The position numbers were made by a program, and so were the translations under genes. Shown one piece after another: positions 40,282 through 49,800 of a DNA stretch of 64,000 bases. This DNA is from Nonomuraea sp. PA05. Its GTDB lineage: Bacteria > Actinomycetota > Actinomycetes > Streptosporangiales > Streptosporangiaceae. Location of the stretch: NCBI RefSeq assembly GCF_008086045.1, contig NZ_VSEY01000010.1, positions 1 to 64,000 on the forward strand, read 5' to 3'. Each line of letters starts with the position of its first letter. The first letter of the stretch is position 1. The notes beneath the pieces are model-generated. The model saw only the letters and a program-made list of their open reading frames with translations, did not search any database and had not been told where the DNA came from.

Positions 40282-43200
40282 TCATGGGACTGGTATCGCC
40301 GGGACGGTCACCGGGCCGAGCAGCGGGTTCAGCACGTCCGTCTGCGACTGCCCCGGCGGCACCAGCACGTCGAGGGCCTTGGGCACGGTGCCCGGGTCCA
40401 CCGCGCACAGCGGGTCCGTGCCGCCCACCGCGCACACCCCGAACTGGTACGGCTGCGGCGTGGCGGCGAACGGCCTGGCCTGGTCGGCGCTGAACCCGTC
40501 CTGCCCGGTCAGCACCACGGCGAAGCGCCACCCGGGGCCCGGCGTGCCGAACGTGGCCTTGGGCAGGGCGATCGTGATCGTCCGCGTGGTGCCGGACGCG
40601 CGCACCACGGCCCCCGCCGGGGCCGCGCCGCCGGCCGTCACCCACACCGGCGCGGCGAAGCCCTGCGCCTCGACGCGCTGCGACCAGGCGTCCTGCTCGG
40701 CGATGCGGTGGTTGCGCTGCGGGAACGCCGCCTCCGTCGAGGTCGTGGCGACCGCCGGGTCGCGGACGTACACGTCGAGGAGCTGCGCGCCCATCTGGTT
40801 GCCGAAGGTGGGGGTGAGGTCGCGCAGCACGGCCCGCAGGTAGACGGTGCTCGCGTCCGTGATCACCTGGAACCTGCGCAGGTCGAAGGCGCCGTCGTGG
40901 AAGTCGGCGGCGGTCGGGTACGCGTACGTGCCGGGCCCGTGGTCGTCGCCCTCCGGGTCCTCGACGTCGAGCACCGTGGTGGCGTCCACGATGTCGCCGA
41001 CGACCGTGCGCCGCGCGTACCCGGTGCGCCCGTCCGGGGCGGTGACCGTCACGGTGATCACGACCTCGCCGAACGCGACCGGCGCGAGCGCCGCGAAGCC
41101 GCCGTCCGCGCCGGCCCGCACGGAGACGACCTGGGTGGCCGCGCCGGTGTCGATGGGCGTGGCGGCGACCTCCACCCGCGCGCCGGGAACGGTACTGCCC
41201 GTGACGGGCACCGACGTGCCGGTCACGGGGGTGCCGTCGGACGGGGCGGTGACGGTGAGCGGGGCGGCCTGCGGCGGGTCGGCGTAGCGGCGGCGCACGA
41301 TCTCGGGCTGCTCGACGGGCCTGGCGGAGCCGAGCGACAGGATGAGCCGGACGACCTGGGCCTGCGCCCACGTCAGCGGCGACGCCGAGCCCGCCGGGCC
41401 GCCGTCGCGGAAGCCGATGGAGGCGGTGGCCGGGTCGGCGCCGTACGGGGAGGCGGGCAGGCCCGGGTTCTCCCACGCCTGCTCGGGGATCAGCCCGGTG
41501 CCCGACGCCATGGCCCGCATGGCGGACAGCAGCGCGGCGGCCGTGCCCTGGTCGCGGGTCTGCAGCGCCTGCTCGGCCCGCTCGCCCGCCAGCACCGGCC
41601 ACACGTGCCCCGAGCCGTTGTTGCCGGTGGGCCATGGCTTGCCCGACGGGGCGCAGGCGGTGGGGTCGGGCTCGTGGCAGTCGCCGTAGCCGTCCTCGGT
41701 GCCGGGGGTGTCGGAGCCGTAGCGGTACCAGCCGGGCCCGTTCGCCGTGTCGCGCCTGATCACCCGGTCGACGACGGGGAGGCTGGCGAGCACGTCGGGG
41801 TCGTCGGGCGGCAGGATGCCGAGCCTGGTCAGCTCCAGGAAGCCGGCGTCCACCACGCGGCGCTGGTCCTCGGTGGGGCCGCCGTTGCCCAGGTTGTAGG
41901 AGACGGCCGCGTCGGGGTCGCCGCCGCGTGACAGGCGCAGGAAGTAGCGGGGCGCGTACGGGCCCGTCGTGGTGACCGTCCACGCCTTGACGGAGCGGGC
42001 GAAGTGGTCGGCCGTGGCCCGGTAGAGCCTGGCCCGCGCCTGGTCGCCGTGACGGGCGGCCAGCTCGCCCGCCGCGACGAGCGCGGCGATCTCGGCCGCG
42101 ATCGTGGACGGCGAGTGGCCCGACTGCTCCTCCCACCGCTCCACGCCGAACGCCGGGCCGTGCGAGACGAGGAAGTCGGCGGCGTCCCGCACGTCGTCCC
42201 ACACGCCGGTGAGGCCCGACTGGTAGGCCATCAGGATCGGGTACGCGGTCTCGTCGAGCTGGTCGCCGCCCGAGTCGGGGGCCAGTCTGCCGTTGAGCAG
42301 GGAGTTGCGCGGCAGGCGGCCGTCGGGCAACTGCTGGCGTTCCAGCAGGAAGCGGGCCGTGGCGCGGGCGGTGGCCACGTCGCCGGCGGCCAGGAAGCCG
42401 GTGAACGCCTCGTACAGGTCGCGGGAGAACACCTCGCGGTAGGAGCCGAAGTAGATCGCCTTGCCGCCGACCAGCTCGCCCGCGCCGACCGCCTGGCCCC
42501 ACGGGCTGGCCAGGGAGGCGACGACCGCGCCAGGGAACGTCTTGTCCTCGCTGGCCTTGAGCACGTTGGCCGAGAGCCGGTAGAGGCCGTCGAGCGCTGC
42601 GGGAGGCCTGCGCAGGCTCGCGTCGTAGGCGGCCCAGCCGGCCTCGTAGCGGGCGCGGGTGGCCTCGAACGGGCGGGCGGCGGCGTCGGCGGCGGTCCGC
42701 AGCGCGGCGGCCCTGTCGCGGCCGAAGCCGAGCGCGAACGTGACCTCGCCCCTGGCGTCGATCGGCAGCCGGGCGGTGGCCACCACGTTGCCCGAGGGCG
42801 CCTCGGTGTGGGTGGTCAGCTCGCGGGCCGTGTCGAGCTGGGCGGCGCCGTCGCTGGGCGTGCCCGCGTAGCCCACGCTCGCCTGCGGCAGCCGCCGCTG
42901 CGCGCGCAGCGCCAGATGGGTGGGGACGGCGTAGTCGCGGGCCGGGGCGGAGGTCTGCGTGTTGTCGTCCCAGACGACGGGCGCGCCGGTCCGCTCGTCG
43001 ACGATCGCGTTGTCGGGGCCGCCGTTGGGCTCTCCGCCGCCGCCGTTGCCGTTCACGCTCGCGTCGAGCCTGGCGTACAGGCGCAGGCCGGGCGGCTGGA
43101 GGCGGGCGCGGACCACCACCGCGTTCCTGTCGGGGTCGGTCAGGTAGGTGGTGGTCAGGCGGTAGCGGCCCGCCTTGCTGACGGAGGTGATCGTGCAGGT

Positions 43201-43539
43201 CATGCCCGACCGATCGGTGGCCACCTGGTAGGTGGTGTCGCGGGCCTGGAGCTCGGTGAACGTCCTGCCGTCGGTGACGGCGAACTGCATGGTCTCGACG
43301 TTCGTGTTGTCGATCGTGGGCTCGTACACGTCGGACAGGACGCCGCCCGCCACCGTGTACCAGACCTTGGAGGAGCGGGACGTCGCGGTGCCCACGCAGT
43401 CCTTGCGGGCCAGGCCGAAGTGCGACGGGAGGCCCGGCCCGCCCGGCGCGGGGGCCTGGGCGAGCACCGGGTCGCGGGGGACGGTCACGAGCGCGACGAC
43501 GACGATCAGGGCAAGAACGGATCGGCGGATCGCGCGCAT
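40282..43539 (-). CDS. Secreted glucodextranase-like GH15 enzyme
   Basis: 1085 residues with a signal peptide ending near VLA. The N-terminal supersandwich domain (FGLARKDCVGTATSRSSKVWYTVAGGVLSDVYEP) is that of bacterial glucoamylase/glucodextranase. The (alpha/alpha)6 barrel carries LDETAYPILMAYQ and HVWPVLAGERAEQAL, which should contain the catalytic acid and base Glu. An Ig-like domain (PSDGTPVTGTSVPVTGSTVPGARVEV) and the glucodextranase C-terminal domain (DVEDPEGDDHGPGTYAYPTAADF) follow. Glucodextranase releases glucose from alpha-1,6-glucan; alpha-1,4 activity is possible. A strong GGGAGGGGAG precedes the ATG. Monocistronic. Confidence 0.88.
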   Translation of the reverse strand: MRAIRRSVLALIVVVALVTVPRDPVLAQAPAPGGPGLPSHFGLARKDCVGTATSRSSKVWYTVAGGVLSDVYEPTIDNTNVETMQFAVTDGRTFTELQARDTTYQVATDRSGMTCTITSVSKAGRYRLTTTYLTDPDRNAVVVRARLQPPGLRLYARLDASVNGNGGGGEPNGGPDNAIVDERTGAPVVWDDNTQTSAPARDYAVPTHLALRAQRRLPQASVGYAGTPSDGAAQLDTARELTTHTEAPSGNVVATARLPIDARGEVTFALGFGRDRAAALRTAADAAARPFEATRARYEAGWAAYDASLRRPPAALDGLYRLSANVLKASEDKTFPGAVVASLASPWGQAVGAGELVGGKAIYFGSYREVFSRDLYEAFTGFLAAGDVATARATARFLLERQQLPDGRLPRNSLLNGRLAPDSGGDQLDETAYPILMAYQSGLTGVWDDVRDAADFLVSHGPAFGVERWEEQSGHSPSTIAAEIAALVAAGELAARHGDQARARLYRATADHFARSVKAWTVTTTGPYAPRYFLRLSRGGDPDAAVSYNLGNGGPTEDQRRVVDAGFLELTRLGILPPDDPDVLASLPVVDRVIRRDTANGPGWYRYGSDTPGTEDGYGDCHEPDPTACAPSGKPWPTGNNGSGHVWPVLAGERAEQALQTRDQGTAAALLSAMRAMASGTGLIPEQAWENPGLPASPYGADPATASIGFRDGGPAGSASPLTWAQAQVVRLILSLGSARPVEQPEIVRRRYADPPQAAPLTVTAPSDGTPVTGTSVPVTGSTVPGARVEVAATPIDTGAATQVVSVRAGADGGFAALAPVAFGEVVITVTVTAPDGRTGYARRTVVGDIVDATTVLDVEDPEGDDHGPGTYAYPTAADFHDGAFDLRRFQVITDASTVYLRAVLRDLTPTFGNQMGAQLLDVYVRDPAVATTSTEAAFPQRNHRIAEQDAWSQRVEAQGFAAPVWVTAGGAAPAGAVVRASGTTRTITIALPKATFGTPGPGWRFAVVLTGQDGFSADQARPFAATPQPYQFGVCAVGGTDPLCAVDPGTVPKALDVLVPPGQSQTDVLNPLLGPVTVPAIPVP

Positions 43540-43596
43540 GCGGGGCTCCCCTCCCTACCCCGATGGGTTCGAGAGAAGACCAGCCCTCCCCCGCTG

Positions 43597-44910
43597 TCAA
43601 CCCCGAGCGGCGGGAACCGTGGCGTCCACGCCCCGGTCCAGGCGCAGGCCGCGCGTCTCCTTGAACGAGGTCAGCACCACGACCAGCGACACCACCGCGA
43701 TCACCACCATGTAGAAGGCGGGCGCGATGGCGCTGCCCGACGCCGACACCAGCCCGGTCGCGACGAACGGCGCGGTGCCGCCGAACAGCACGTACGCGGC
43801 GGTGTAGCCGATGGCCGAGCCGCTCGCCCGCACCTTCGCGGGGAACATCTCCACCAGCGCGGGCACGTTCGAGGTGCCGATCACCGACACCAGCATGGCC
43901 AGCAGCGAGGTGCCCAGCATCGCCCCGGCCAGCCCCGACCCCATCAGCCAGAACGCGGGCAGCGGCAGCAGCACGAACCCCGCGCACGCCGCGATCAGCA
44001 TCGGCCTGCGCCCGAACCGGTCGCTGGCCCTGGCGGCGAAGAGGCAGGCCACGCTGTACGCGAGCATCGACACGACGTTCGTGAGCTGCGACTCGCTCTT
44101 GGAGTACCCCAGCTCCTCCGACATGTACGCGATCATGTAGCTGCTCATCAGGTAGTACCCGACGGCGTTGGTGATGCTGTAGCCGAACAGCGTGGCGATC
44201 TGCCGCCCGCAGCGCCGCACGGCCTCCCGCAGCGGCGCGGGCTCCACCTCGTCGTGCTTCTCCAGCGCACGGAACACGGGCGTGTCCTCGACCTTGGAGC
44301 GCAGGTAGAGCCCGATGAGGCCGAGCGGCGCGGCCAGCAGGAACGGCACCCGCCAGCCCCAGCTCTGCAACGCCTCCGTGGACAGCGCCGAGGTGATCAG
44401 GAAGCCGACGCCGGAGCCCGCCACGCTGGCCAGGCCCACGGTCACCGGCACGGCGGCGGCGAAGCGGGCCCTGCGGCCCTCCGGCGCGTACTCGACGATG
44501 AACGCCGACGCGCCCGTGTACTCGCCGCCCGTGGAGAAGCCCTGGGCGCAGCGCAGCAGGAACAGCAGGATCGGCGCCGCCATGCCCCAGGAGGCGTAGG
44601 TCGGCAGGATGCCGATGAGGAACGTGGCCCCGCTCATGGTGAGCACGGTCAGGGCGAGCATCCTGTTGCGGCCGAGGCGGTCGCCGTACCGGCCGAAGAA
44701 GGCCGCGCCGAGCGGCCGGGCGATGAACCCGCCCGCGAAGATCGCCCAGGTGGCGAGCAGCGCGGCCGTCTTGTCGTAGTCGGGGAAGAACAGCGCGGCG
44801 ATGGTCGCGGACATCACGGCGTACGCCGCCGAGTCGAACCATTCGACGAAGTTGCCGATCGCGGAGGCCAGCGAGACCTTGCGCCGCACGGCGGAATCCT
44901 GGGGGGTCAT
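43597..44910 (-). CDS. MFS transporter, metabolite:H+ symporter (MHS) family
   Basis: 437 residues with twelve predicted transmembrane helices. MHS-family motifs include ASAIGNFVEWFDSAAYAVMSA at the start, GFIARPLGAAFFGRYGDRLGRNR in the loop 2-3 motif, and CAQGFSTGGEYTGASAFIVEYAPEGRRAR. The group imports small carboxylates such as shikimate, alpha-ketoglutarate, proline or aromatic acids. ATG 44910 is where the helix-1 leader begins; the longer frame is a shadow. It lies ten bases after the acyl-CoA ligase stop, as the third gene of an import-activate-degrade operon. Confidence 0.88.
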   Translation of the reverse strand: MTPQDSAVRRKVSLASAIGNFVEWFDSAAYAVMSATIAALFFPDYDKTAALLATWAIFAGGFIARPLGAAFFGRYGDRLGRNRMLALTVLTMSGATFLIGILPTYASWGMAAPILLFLLRCAQGFSTGGEYTGASAFIVEYAPEGRRARFAAAVPVTVGLASVAGSGVGFLITSALSTEALQSWGWRVPFLLAAPLGLIGLYLRSKVEDTPVFRALEKHDEVEPAPLREAVRRCGRQIATLFGYSITNAVGYYLMSSYMIAYMSEELGYSKSESQLTNVVSMLAYSVACLFAARASDRFGRRPMLIAACAGFVLLPLPAFWLMGSGLAGAMLGTSLLAMLVSVIGTSNVPALVEMFPAKVRASGSAIGYTAAYVLFGGTAPFVATGLVSASGSAIAPAFYMVVIAVVSLVVVLTSFKETRGLRLDRGVDATVPAARG

Positions 44911-44920
44911 GGGTGCTCCC

Positions 44921-46438
44921 TTACTTGGTGGACCGGCTGCGGAGCTGGGCGCGCTGGATCTTCCCGCTCGCCGAGCGGGGCAGCTCGTCGACGAACTCGA
45001 CCTCCCGCGGGTAGGCGAAGCGCGAATGCGTGGTCTTGGCGAACTCGCGGATCTCCCGTGCCAGCTCCTCACCCGGCCGGTGGCCGGGCGAGAGCAGGAC
45101 CCACGCCTTGACGGCCTGGCCGCGCACGGGGTCCGGCACCCCGGCCACGCCCACGTCCGCGACGGCCGGGTGGGCGCGCAGCGCCTCCTCGATCTCGTCG
45201 GGGCCGACGCGGTAGCCGGAGGTCTTGATCACGTCGTCCACGCGGCCGAGGAACCAGTAGTAGCCGTCCTCGTCCACGCGCGCGTGGTCCTTGGTGTGGA
45301 ACCAGTCCCCGCCGAAGGTCTCCCGGGAGGCCTCGGGGCGGTTCCAGTAGCCGAGCGGGAACTGCGGGTTGCTCCGCGCCCGCAGGCAGATCTCGCCGAC
45401 CTCGCCCTGCGGCACCGGCCGCTCCCGCTCGTCGAGCAGGGCGACGTCCCAGCCGGGCAGCGGGCGCCCCATGGAGCCCTCCTTGACCGGCTCGCCGGGG
45501 AAGTTGCCGATCAGCGGGTACGACTCCGTCGAGCCGTAGTAGTCGAGCAGCGTCACCCCGAACTGGTCGCGGAACCAGCGGATCAGGTCGGCGGTGAGCG
45601 GCTCGTTGGCGCAGCACACGGTGCGCAGGCGCTGCGGGTAGCGGGTTCCCGCGTCGGGCACCTGCTCGCGCGTCTTGCGCAGGAACGTGGGGTTGACCAG
45701 CCCGGTCGTGACGCCGTTGCGCGCCATGCCGTCCAGCAGCCCGTCGGGGTCGAAGCCGGCGGCCGGCCGGTACACGTAGTGCACGGCGCCGGCCCGCAGC
45801 GGGCCCATGAGCTTGGCCATCGACCAGGCCCACTCCCCCGCGCCGTAGAAGACGTCGCCGGGGCGCAGGTCGTGGCAGACCTCGAACTCGTTGTGGCCGA
45901 GCAGCGTGCGGTGCGCGTGCACGATGCCCTTGGCGGGGCCGGTCGTGCCGGAGGTGTAGAAGATCAGCGCCGGGTCGTCGGCGGCCGTGTCGGCGTCCGT
46001 GAACTCCGGCTTGAACCGGGCGAGCGCCGGGTCGTCCACGTCCACCACGATGCCCTGGTAGCCGCCCGCCCTGCGGACCGCGCCCGCCTCGGTGACCAGC
46101 ACCGACGCGCCCGAGTCGGCGAGCCGGTAGGCGATCTGGTCGTCGGCCCAGAGCAGCGACATGGTCACCAGCACGGCCCCGGTGCGCAGGACCCCGAGGT
46201 AGGCGGCGGGCGTGTCGGTGCGCTGCGGCAGCATGACGGCGACCCGGTCGCCGGGGCGCACGCCGGCGCCCTGGAGGCAGGCGGCGATCTGCCGCGAGCG
46301 GTCCTGGATCTGGCCCCAGCGGATCTCCTCGTGGGCGCCGGTGTGATCCTCGAAGATCATCGCCAGGTTCTCGCGGGGGTGGCGGTCGGCCACGTCCACG
46401 GCCATGTTGTAGCGTTCGGGAACGCTCCACCCGGTCAT
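44921..46438 (-). CDS. Acyl-CoA synthetase (AMP-forming)
   Basis: 505 residues. The AMP-binding P-loop is FYTSGTTGPAKGIVHAH, then DYYGSTESYPLIG, the GEICLRARSNPQFPLGYWNRPEASRETF stretch, DHARVDEDGYYWFLGRVDDVIKTSGYRVGPDEIEEAL at the hinge, and the C-terminal catalytic Lys in PRSASGKIQR. This is the adenylate-forming acyl/aryl-CoA ligase family. ATG 46438 overlaps the hydratase stop (ATGA). With the adjacent MHS transporter and enoyl-CoA hydratase it should activate an imported organic acid to its CoA ester. Confidence 0.88.
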   Translation of the reverse strand: MTGWSVPERYNMAVDVADRHPRENLAMIFEDHTGAHEEIRWGQIQDRSRQIAACLQGAGVRPGDRVAVMLPQRTDTPAAYLGVLRTGAVLVTMSLLWADDQIAYRLADSGASVLVTEAGAVRRAGGYQGIVVDVDDPALARFKPEFTDADTAADDPALIFYTSGTTGPAKGIVHAHRTLLGHNEFEVCHDLRPGDVFYGAGEWAWSMAKLMGPLRAGAVHYVYRPAAGFDPDGLLDGMARNGVTTGLVNPTFLRKTREQVPDAGTRYPQRLRTVCCANEPLTADLIRWFRDQFGVTLLDYYGSTESYPLIGNFPGEPVKEGSMGRPLPGWDVALLDERERPVPQGEVGEICLRARSNPQFPLGYWNRPEASRETFGGDWFHTKDHARVDEDGYYWFLGRVDDVIKTSGYRVGPDEIEEALRAHPAVADVGVAGVPDPVRGQAVKAWVLLSPGHRPGEELAREIREFAKTTHSRFAYPREVEFVDELPRSASGKIQRAQLRSRSTK

Positions 46439-47196
46439 CGGGCGCTCCTTTCCAGGAACCTGTTCATCTCGCGCTGCGGCTCGCCGGAGGCGTACGCGGC
46501 GGCGTGCACCTTCTTGGCCGCCACCACCGCGTCGGCCAGCGCCTGGCTCTCCAGCTCGCGCAGCCGCCCCTTGGTCAGCGCCACGGCGCCCGGCGGCAGC
46601 GCGGCCAGCTCCCTGGCCTGCTTGACGGCCTCCGCGAGCACCTCGCGCTCGCCGACGAGCCTGGTCAGCAGGCCCAGCCGTTCCGCCTCCGCCCCGTACA
46701 CCAGCCGTCCGGTCAGCGCGAACTCCGTGGTCCTGGCGCGGCCGAGAATGTTCCACATGGCCCAGATGCCGGTGATGCTGGGGATGCCGGAGAGCACCTC
46801 GGGCTGTCCCATCCGCACGCCGGCGTGGCCGACGCGCAGGTCGGCCAGCAGCGCGTACTGGAAGCCCGAGCCCGCCGCCACCCCGTTCACCGCCGCCACG
46901 ACCGGCTTGTCCAGGTCGAGCACCGCCCGGTAGAGGCGGTCGAAGCCGTCGATCCAGGCGTCGGAGGCGGCGTGGTCGTCCGGGTCGATCGTGGCCGTCT
47001 CGCCCAGGTCCTGCCCGGCGCAGAAGGCCCGCCCGGCGCCCGTGAGGACGACCGCGCCCACCTCGGGGTCGGCGCCCGCCTCGGCCAGCAGCGCGATCAG
47101 CCGCTCGCGCATCTCGGCGGTCCAGGCATTGAGCTTCTCCGGCCGGTTCAGGGTGATCACCGCGACGGGTCCGTCACGGTCCAGCAGCACAGTCAC
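46435..47196 (-). CDS. Enoyl-CoA hydratase/isomerase family protein
   Basis: 253 residues, crotonase fold. VITLNRPEKLNAWTAEM at the start, the oxyanion-hole segments GAGRAFCAGQDLGE and NGVAAGSGFQYALLADLRVG, and VLSGIPSITGIWAMW in the active-site helix. The usual catalytic Glu positions are partly changed (SGIPS instead of GxxPE), so hydratase, isomerase or thioesterase activity is open. GTG 47196 is five bases after AAGGGA. First gene of the minus-strand operon; divergent from a LysR regulator. Confidence 0.85.
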   Translation of the reverse strand: MTVLLDRDGPVAVITLNRPEKLNAWTAEMRERLIALLAEAGADPEVGAVVLTGAGRAFCAGQDLGETATIDPDDHAASDAWIDGFDRLYRAVLDLDKPVVAAVNGVAAGSGFQYALLADLRVGHAGVRMGQPEVLSGIPSITGIWAMWNILGRARTTEFALTGRLVYGAEAERLGLLTRLVGEREVLAEAVKQARELAALPPGAVALTKGRLRELESQALADAVVAAKKVHAAAYASGEPQREMNRFLERSAR

Positions 47197-47282
47197 AATC
47201 GTCCCTTCGCAGGTCAACGGGCTTGCCGGGATACAACCAGGTGTGACGGGGCCGTGGCCAACATCAATGGAGTCCCTTGGCG

Positions 47283-47297
47283 ATATCAGAGCGATAT
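47283..47297. promoter_or_regulatory. LysR-type T-N11-A dyad
   Basis: ATATC (47283-47287) and GATAT (47293-47297) are exact inverted copies around AGAGC; T47284 and A47296 give the T-N11-A core of LysR binding sites. It lies just before and over the start region of the LysR gene, ~90 bases from the divergent hydratase start, fitting autoregulation plus activation of the operon. Confidence 0.55.
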
Positions 47298-47307
47298 GGT
47301 GAGGCGG

Positions 47308-48201
47308 ATGGAGCTGCGTCACCTGCGCTATTTCGTCGCCGTGGCCGAGGAGCTGCACTTCGGCCGGGCCGCCGAACGGCTGCACATGGCCCAGCCGCCG
47401 CTGTCCCAGCGCATCCGCGACCTGGAACGGGAGCTGGGCGTGCGGCTCTTCGACCGCAACCCGCACCGCGTCTCGCTGACCGAGGCCGGCGCGCTGCTCC
47501 TCGAACACGCCCGCGGCGTGCTCGACCAGGCCGACGCCGCCCGCGAGGCCATGCGGCGCATCCGCCCCGGCGCGTCCGGCGTCCTGCGGGCCGGTGTGCC
47601 GCCCGACACCACGCCCATGGCGCTGCGCACCCTGGTGGCGCGCTTCACCGAACGCGTCCCCGACGTGCTGCTGCAACTGCACGAGCTGACCACGGCCAGC
47701 CAGCTCGCCAAACTCCGCGCCGAGGAGCTGGACGCGGGCCTCGTGCGGCACCCCTGCGACACCGTCGGCCTGGAGTCCAGCGAGGTCGTGCACCGGCGGC
47801 TCGGCGTGGTGCTGCCCGCCGATCACCGCGCCGCCGAACAGGACGTGGTACGGCTGCGCACACTCGACGGCTCAGCCTTGGTGATCTTCCCCAGGGAGAT
47901 GGCGCCGCACCTCTACGACCACGTGCTGGAGGCCTGCCGCGACAACGGCTTCCTGCCCAGCGCCATCCGGCACGCCCGCAACCCGCACTTCGTCCACGGC
48001 CTGGTCATGTCGGGGCTGGGGGCGCACCTCAACGAGGAGCCGTACGACGAGCTGCCCGCCGGGCTGGTGTGGCGGCCGATCGACGAACCCCGGCTGACCT
48101 GGTCCACCTCCGCCGTGTGGCCTCCCGTGCAGGGCGGGGAGGTCGTCAGCGCGTTCGCCGAGGCCGCGCTGGCGGGGCTGCGGTCGGTCGGGCACGTCTG
48201 A
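47308..48201 (+). CDS. LysR-family transcriptional regulator
   Basis: 297 residues. MELRHLRYFVAVAEELHFGRAAERLHMAQPPLSQRIRDLE-type LTTR DNA-binding start (residues 1-60), then an effector-binding domain with SGVLRAGVPPDTTPMALR and DVLLQLHELTTASQLAKLRAEELDAGLVR, near the BenM/CatM-like group. Four extra residues are possible if ATG 47296 is used, but that codon lies within the T-N11-A dyad. Likely controls the divergent acid-uptake/CoA-ligase operon. Confidence 0.88.
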   Translation: MELRHLRYFVAVAEELHFGRAAERLHMAQPPLSQRIRDLERELGVRLFDRNPHRVSLTEAGALLLEHARGVLDQADAAREAMRRIRPGASGVLRAGVPPDTTPMALRTLVARFTERVPDVLLQLHELTTASQLAKLRAEELDAGLVRHPCDTVGLESSEVVHRRLGVVLPADHRAAEQDVVRLRTLDGSALVIFPREMAPHLYDHVLEACRDNGFLPSAIRHARNPHFVHGLVMSGLGAHLNEEPYDELPAGLVWRPIDEPRLTWSTSAVWPPVQGGEVVSAFAEAALAGLRSVGHV

Positions 48202-48336
48202 GCCCTGTTACTCATCCGGGACACGATCCTGTGCGAACCAGGAGCGGCGGCCAGGAGTCCAACCATTTGGAACGATCCCTGCGGGGTCGTCTTATGGGGG
48301 ACATGCACCGGGGGCGGTGCTCGTACAGGGGGATTC

Positions 48337-49104
48337 ATGAACATCGGCATGAGACGGGGGACCTCGCGAGCGATCGCCGCGGTCGTCCTGACGGCGGGGC
48401 TGGGCGGCGCGGGCACGCTCGCCACCACCCCGGAACCCGCACAGGCCAGTACAGCCGAGGTGGCCTTATCCGTGGGCGCCGCCGCCGAGGCGCCCGCGGC
48501 CAAGCCGGTCGACTGCCGCCGCGTGAAGTGCGTGGCGCTCACCTTCGACGACGGCCCAGGCAAGTACACGGACGCGCTGCTGCGCACCCTGGCGGCCTAC
48601 GACGCGCGGGCCACGTTCTTCGTCGTCGGCCAGAACGTCGCCGCCTACCCCGGCGCCCTGCGCAGGACGTACGCGGCCGGCCACGAGATCGGCAACCACA
48701 GCTGGTCGCACCCCGACCTGACGAGGCTGTCCGCCGCGTCGGTCCGCTCGCAGTTCTCCCGCACCGACCAGGCGATCAAGGCGGCGATCGGGATCAGGCC
48801 GAAGCTCGTCCGCCCGCCGTACGGCGCGTTCGACACGACGGTGCGGCGGCAGGCCGGGCGGCCGGTGGTCATGTGGAGCGTGGACACCCTGGACTGGCGC
48901 TACCGCAACAGCGCCAGGGTGGCCCGCAAGGCGGTCAAGGCGGTGCGGCCGGGCAGCGTCATCCTGTTCCACGACATCCACCCCACGACCGTGCGGGCCA
49001 TCCCGAAGGTGCTGAAGGCCCTGTCCAAGCGGGGCTACCGGTTCGTCACGGTCAGCCGGCTCTTCGGCGGCAGCCCGCCACGGCTCGTCTACAGCCGGGG
49101 CTAG
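48337..49104 (+). CDS. Secreted polysaccharide deacetylase (NodB family)
   Basis: 255 residues with a signal peptide (AIAAVVLTAGLGGAGTLATT). NodB domain motifs: VALTFDDGPGKYT with the catalytic Asp and metal Asp, HEIGNHSWSHPDLTRL with two metal His, RPPYGAFDTTVRR, and LFHDIHPTT with the catalytic His. These remove N-acetyl groups from chitin, peptidoglycan GlcNAc/MurNAc or other surface glycans. A purine-rich AGGGGGA precedes the ATG. Alone between a LysR gene and a membrane-protein gene; the ~135-base gap upstream shows a GGAAC/CGTC pair whose spacing is too short for me to call a sigma-factor promoter. Confidence 0.9.
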   Translation: MNIGMRRGTSRAIAAVVLTAGLGGAGTLATTPEPAQASTAEVALSVGAAAEAPAAKPVDCRRVKCVALTFDDGPGKYTDALLRTLAAYDARATFFVVGQNVAAYPGALRRTYAAGHEIGNHSWSHPDLTRLSAASVRSQFSRTDQAIKAAIGIRPKLVRPPYGAFDTTVRRQAGRPVVMWSVDTLDWRYRNSARVARKAVKAVRPGSVILFHDIHPTTVRAIPKVLKALSKRGYRFVTVSRLFGGSPPRLVYSRG

Positions 49105-49179
49105 TCACGAACTTGTCTCACATGCGTTGAACCTCGCCCGCCGGGCCGCCGTATCTGTCCGTGTGAGCGGTGATCGCGC

Positions 49180-49800
49180 ATGAACTCCGACCAGAAGGGA
49201 CGCGGCACCGGCAGCAGGGACACCGCGCAGGCCGGGCGGCCCGGCCTGCGCGGGCTGCGGGCGTCGGTGTTCGCGGTCGTGTGCGTGCTCGCCGCCCTCG
49301 GGATGCACGTCCTGGCCGGAGGGCCCATCGCGGGCCTGGGCACGGTGGTCGTGGCGACGGCCGCAACGGGTGCGGGCGCGTTCGCGCTGGCCCGTCGGCG
49401 ACGATCCACGGGTACGCTGCTCGCCGCGTCGTTCGCGGCCCAGTACGGCATGCACCAGCTCTTCACCTCCTCCTCCGCGGTCCATCACCCATCCCACGTC
49501 GATCATCACGGCGGCGGGCTCTACGGCGGGCTCGGGATGCTGATCGCGCACGTGCTGGTCGCGGCCGTGTCGGCGTGGTGGCTGGATCGCGGCGAGACGG
49601 CGCTCGCCCTGCTGCTGCGGTTGCTGGCCTGCTCACTCCCCGGCCTGTGGGCCCTGCTGACCGCACGCCCCACCCCGCCACGCAGGTCGAAGACACCACT
49701 GACCGCCGGCTCCGGCGGCGTTCTCACCTCACAGGTGCTCGCCTGGGCTCTGTGCCGGCGGGGGCCGCCACGGCAGGGGATCGAACCCGGCATTTCGTGA
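49180..49800 (+). CDS. Membrane protein with His-rich loop
   Basis: 206 residues, no family name. Predicted helices at SVFAVVCVLAALGMHVLA, GLGTVVVATAATGAGAFALA, LGMLIAHVLVAAVSAWWL and ALLLRLLACSLPGLWAL. Between the second and third lies a His-rich stretch (MHQLFTSSSAVHHPSHVDHHGG), which could bind copper or another metal. It precedes a PepSY protein, and such pairs commonly lie together in actinobacteria. The C-terminal ~15 residues are read through tRNA-like sequence (49776-49807) and may be an acquired tail. Confidence 0.65.
   Translation: MNSDQKGRGTGSRDTAQAGRPGLRGLRASVFAVVCVLAALGMHVLAGGPIAGLGTVVVATAATGAGAFALARRRRSTGTLLAASFAAQYGMHQLFTSSSAVHHPSHVDHHGGGLYGGLGMLIAHVLVAAVSAWWLDRGETALALLLRLLACSLPGLWALLTARPTPPRRSKTPLTAGSGGVLTSQVLAWALCRRGPPRQGIEPGIS

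Noticed and set aside
40028..44842. A 1604-codon open frame on the minus strand
   Set aside because: It is a shadow of the GH15 and MHS genes, which have ribosome binding sites, signal peptide and catalytic motifs in another frame.
48269..48292. GGAAC/CGTC pair upstream of the deacetylase as an ECF sigma promoter
   Set aside because: Spacing is 14 bases, about two short of the usual ECF spacing, and the -35 is incomplete. Could be chance.
49127..49157. TTGAAC-GTATCT promoter before the His-rich membrane gene
   Set aside because: The -10 lacks the conserved TA start and final T at usable spacing.
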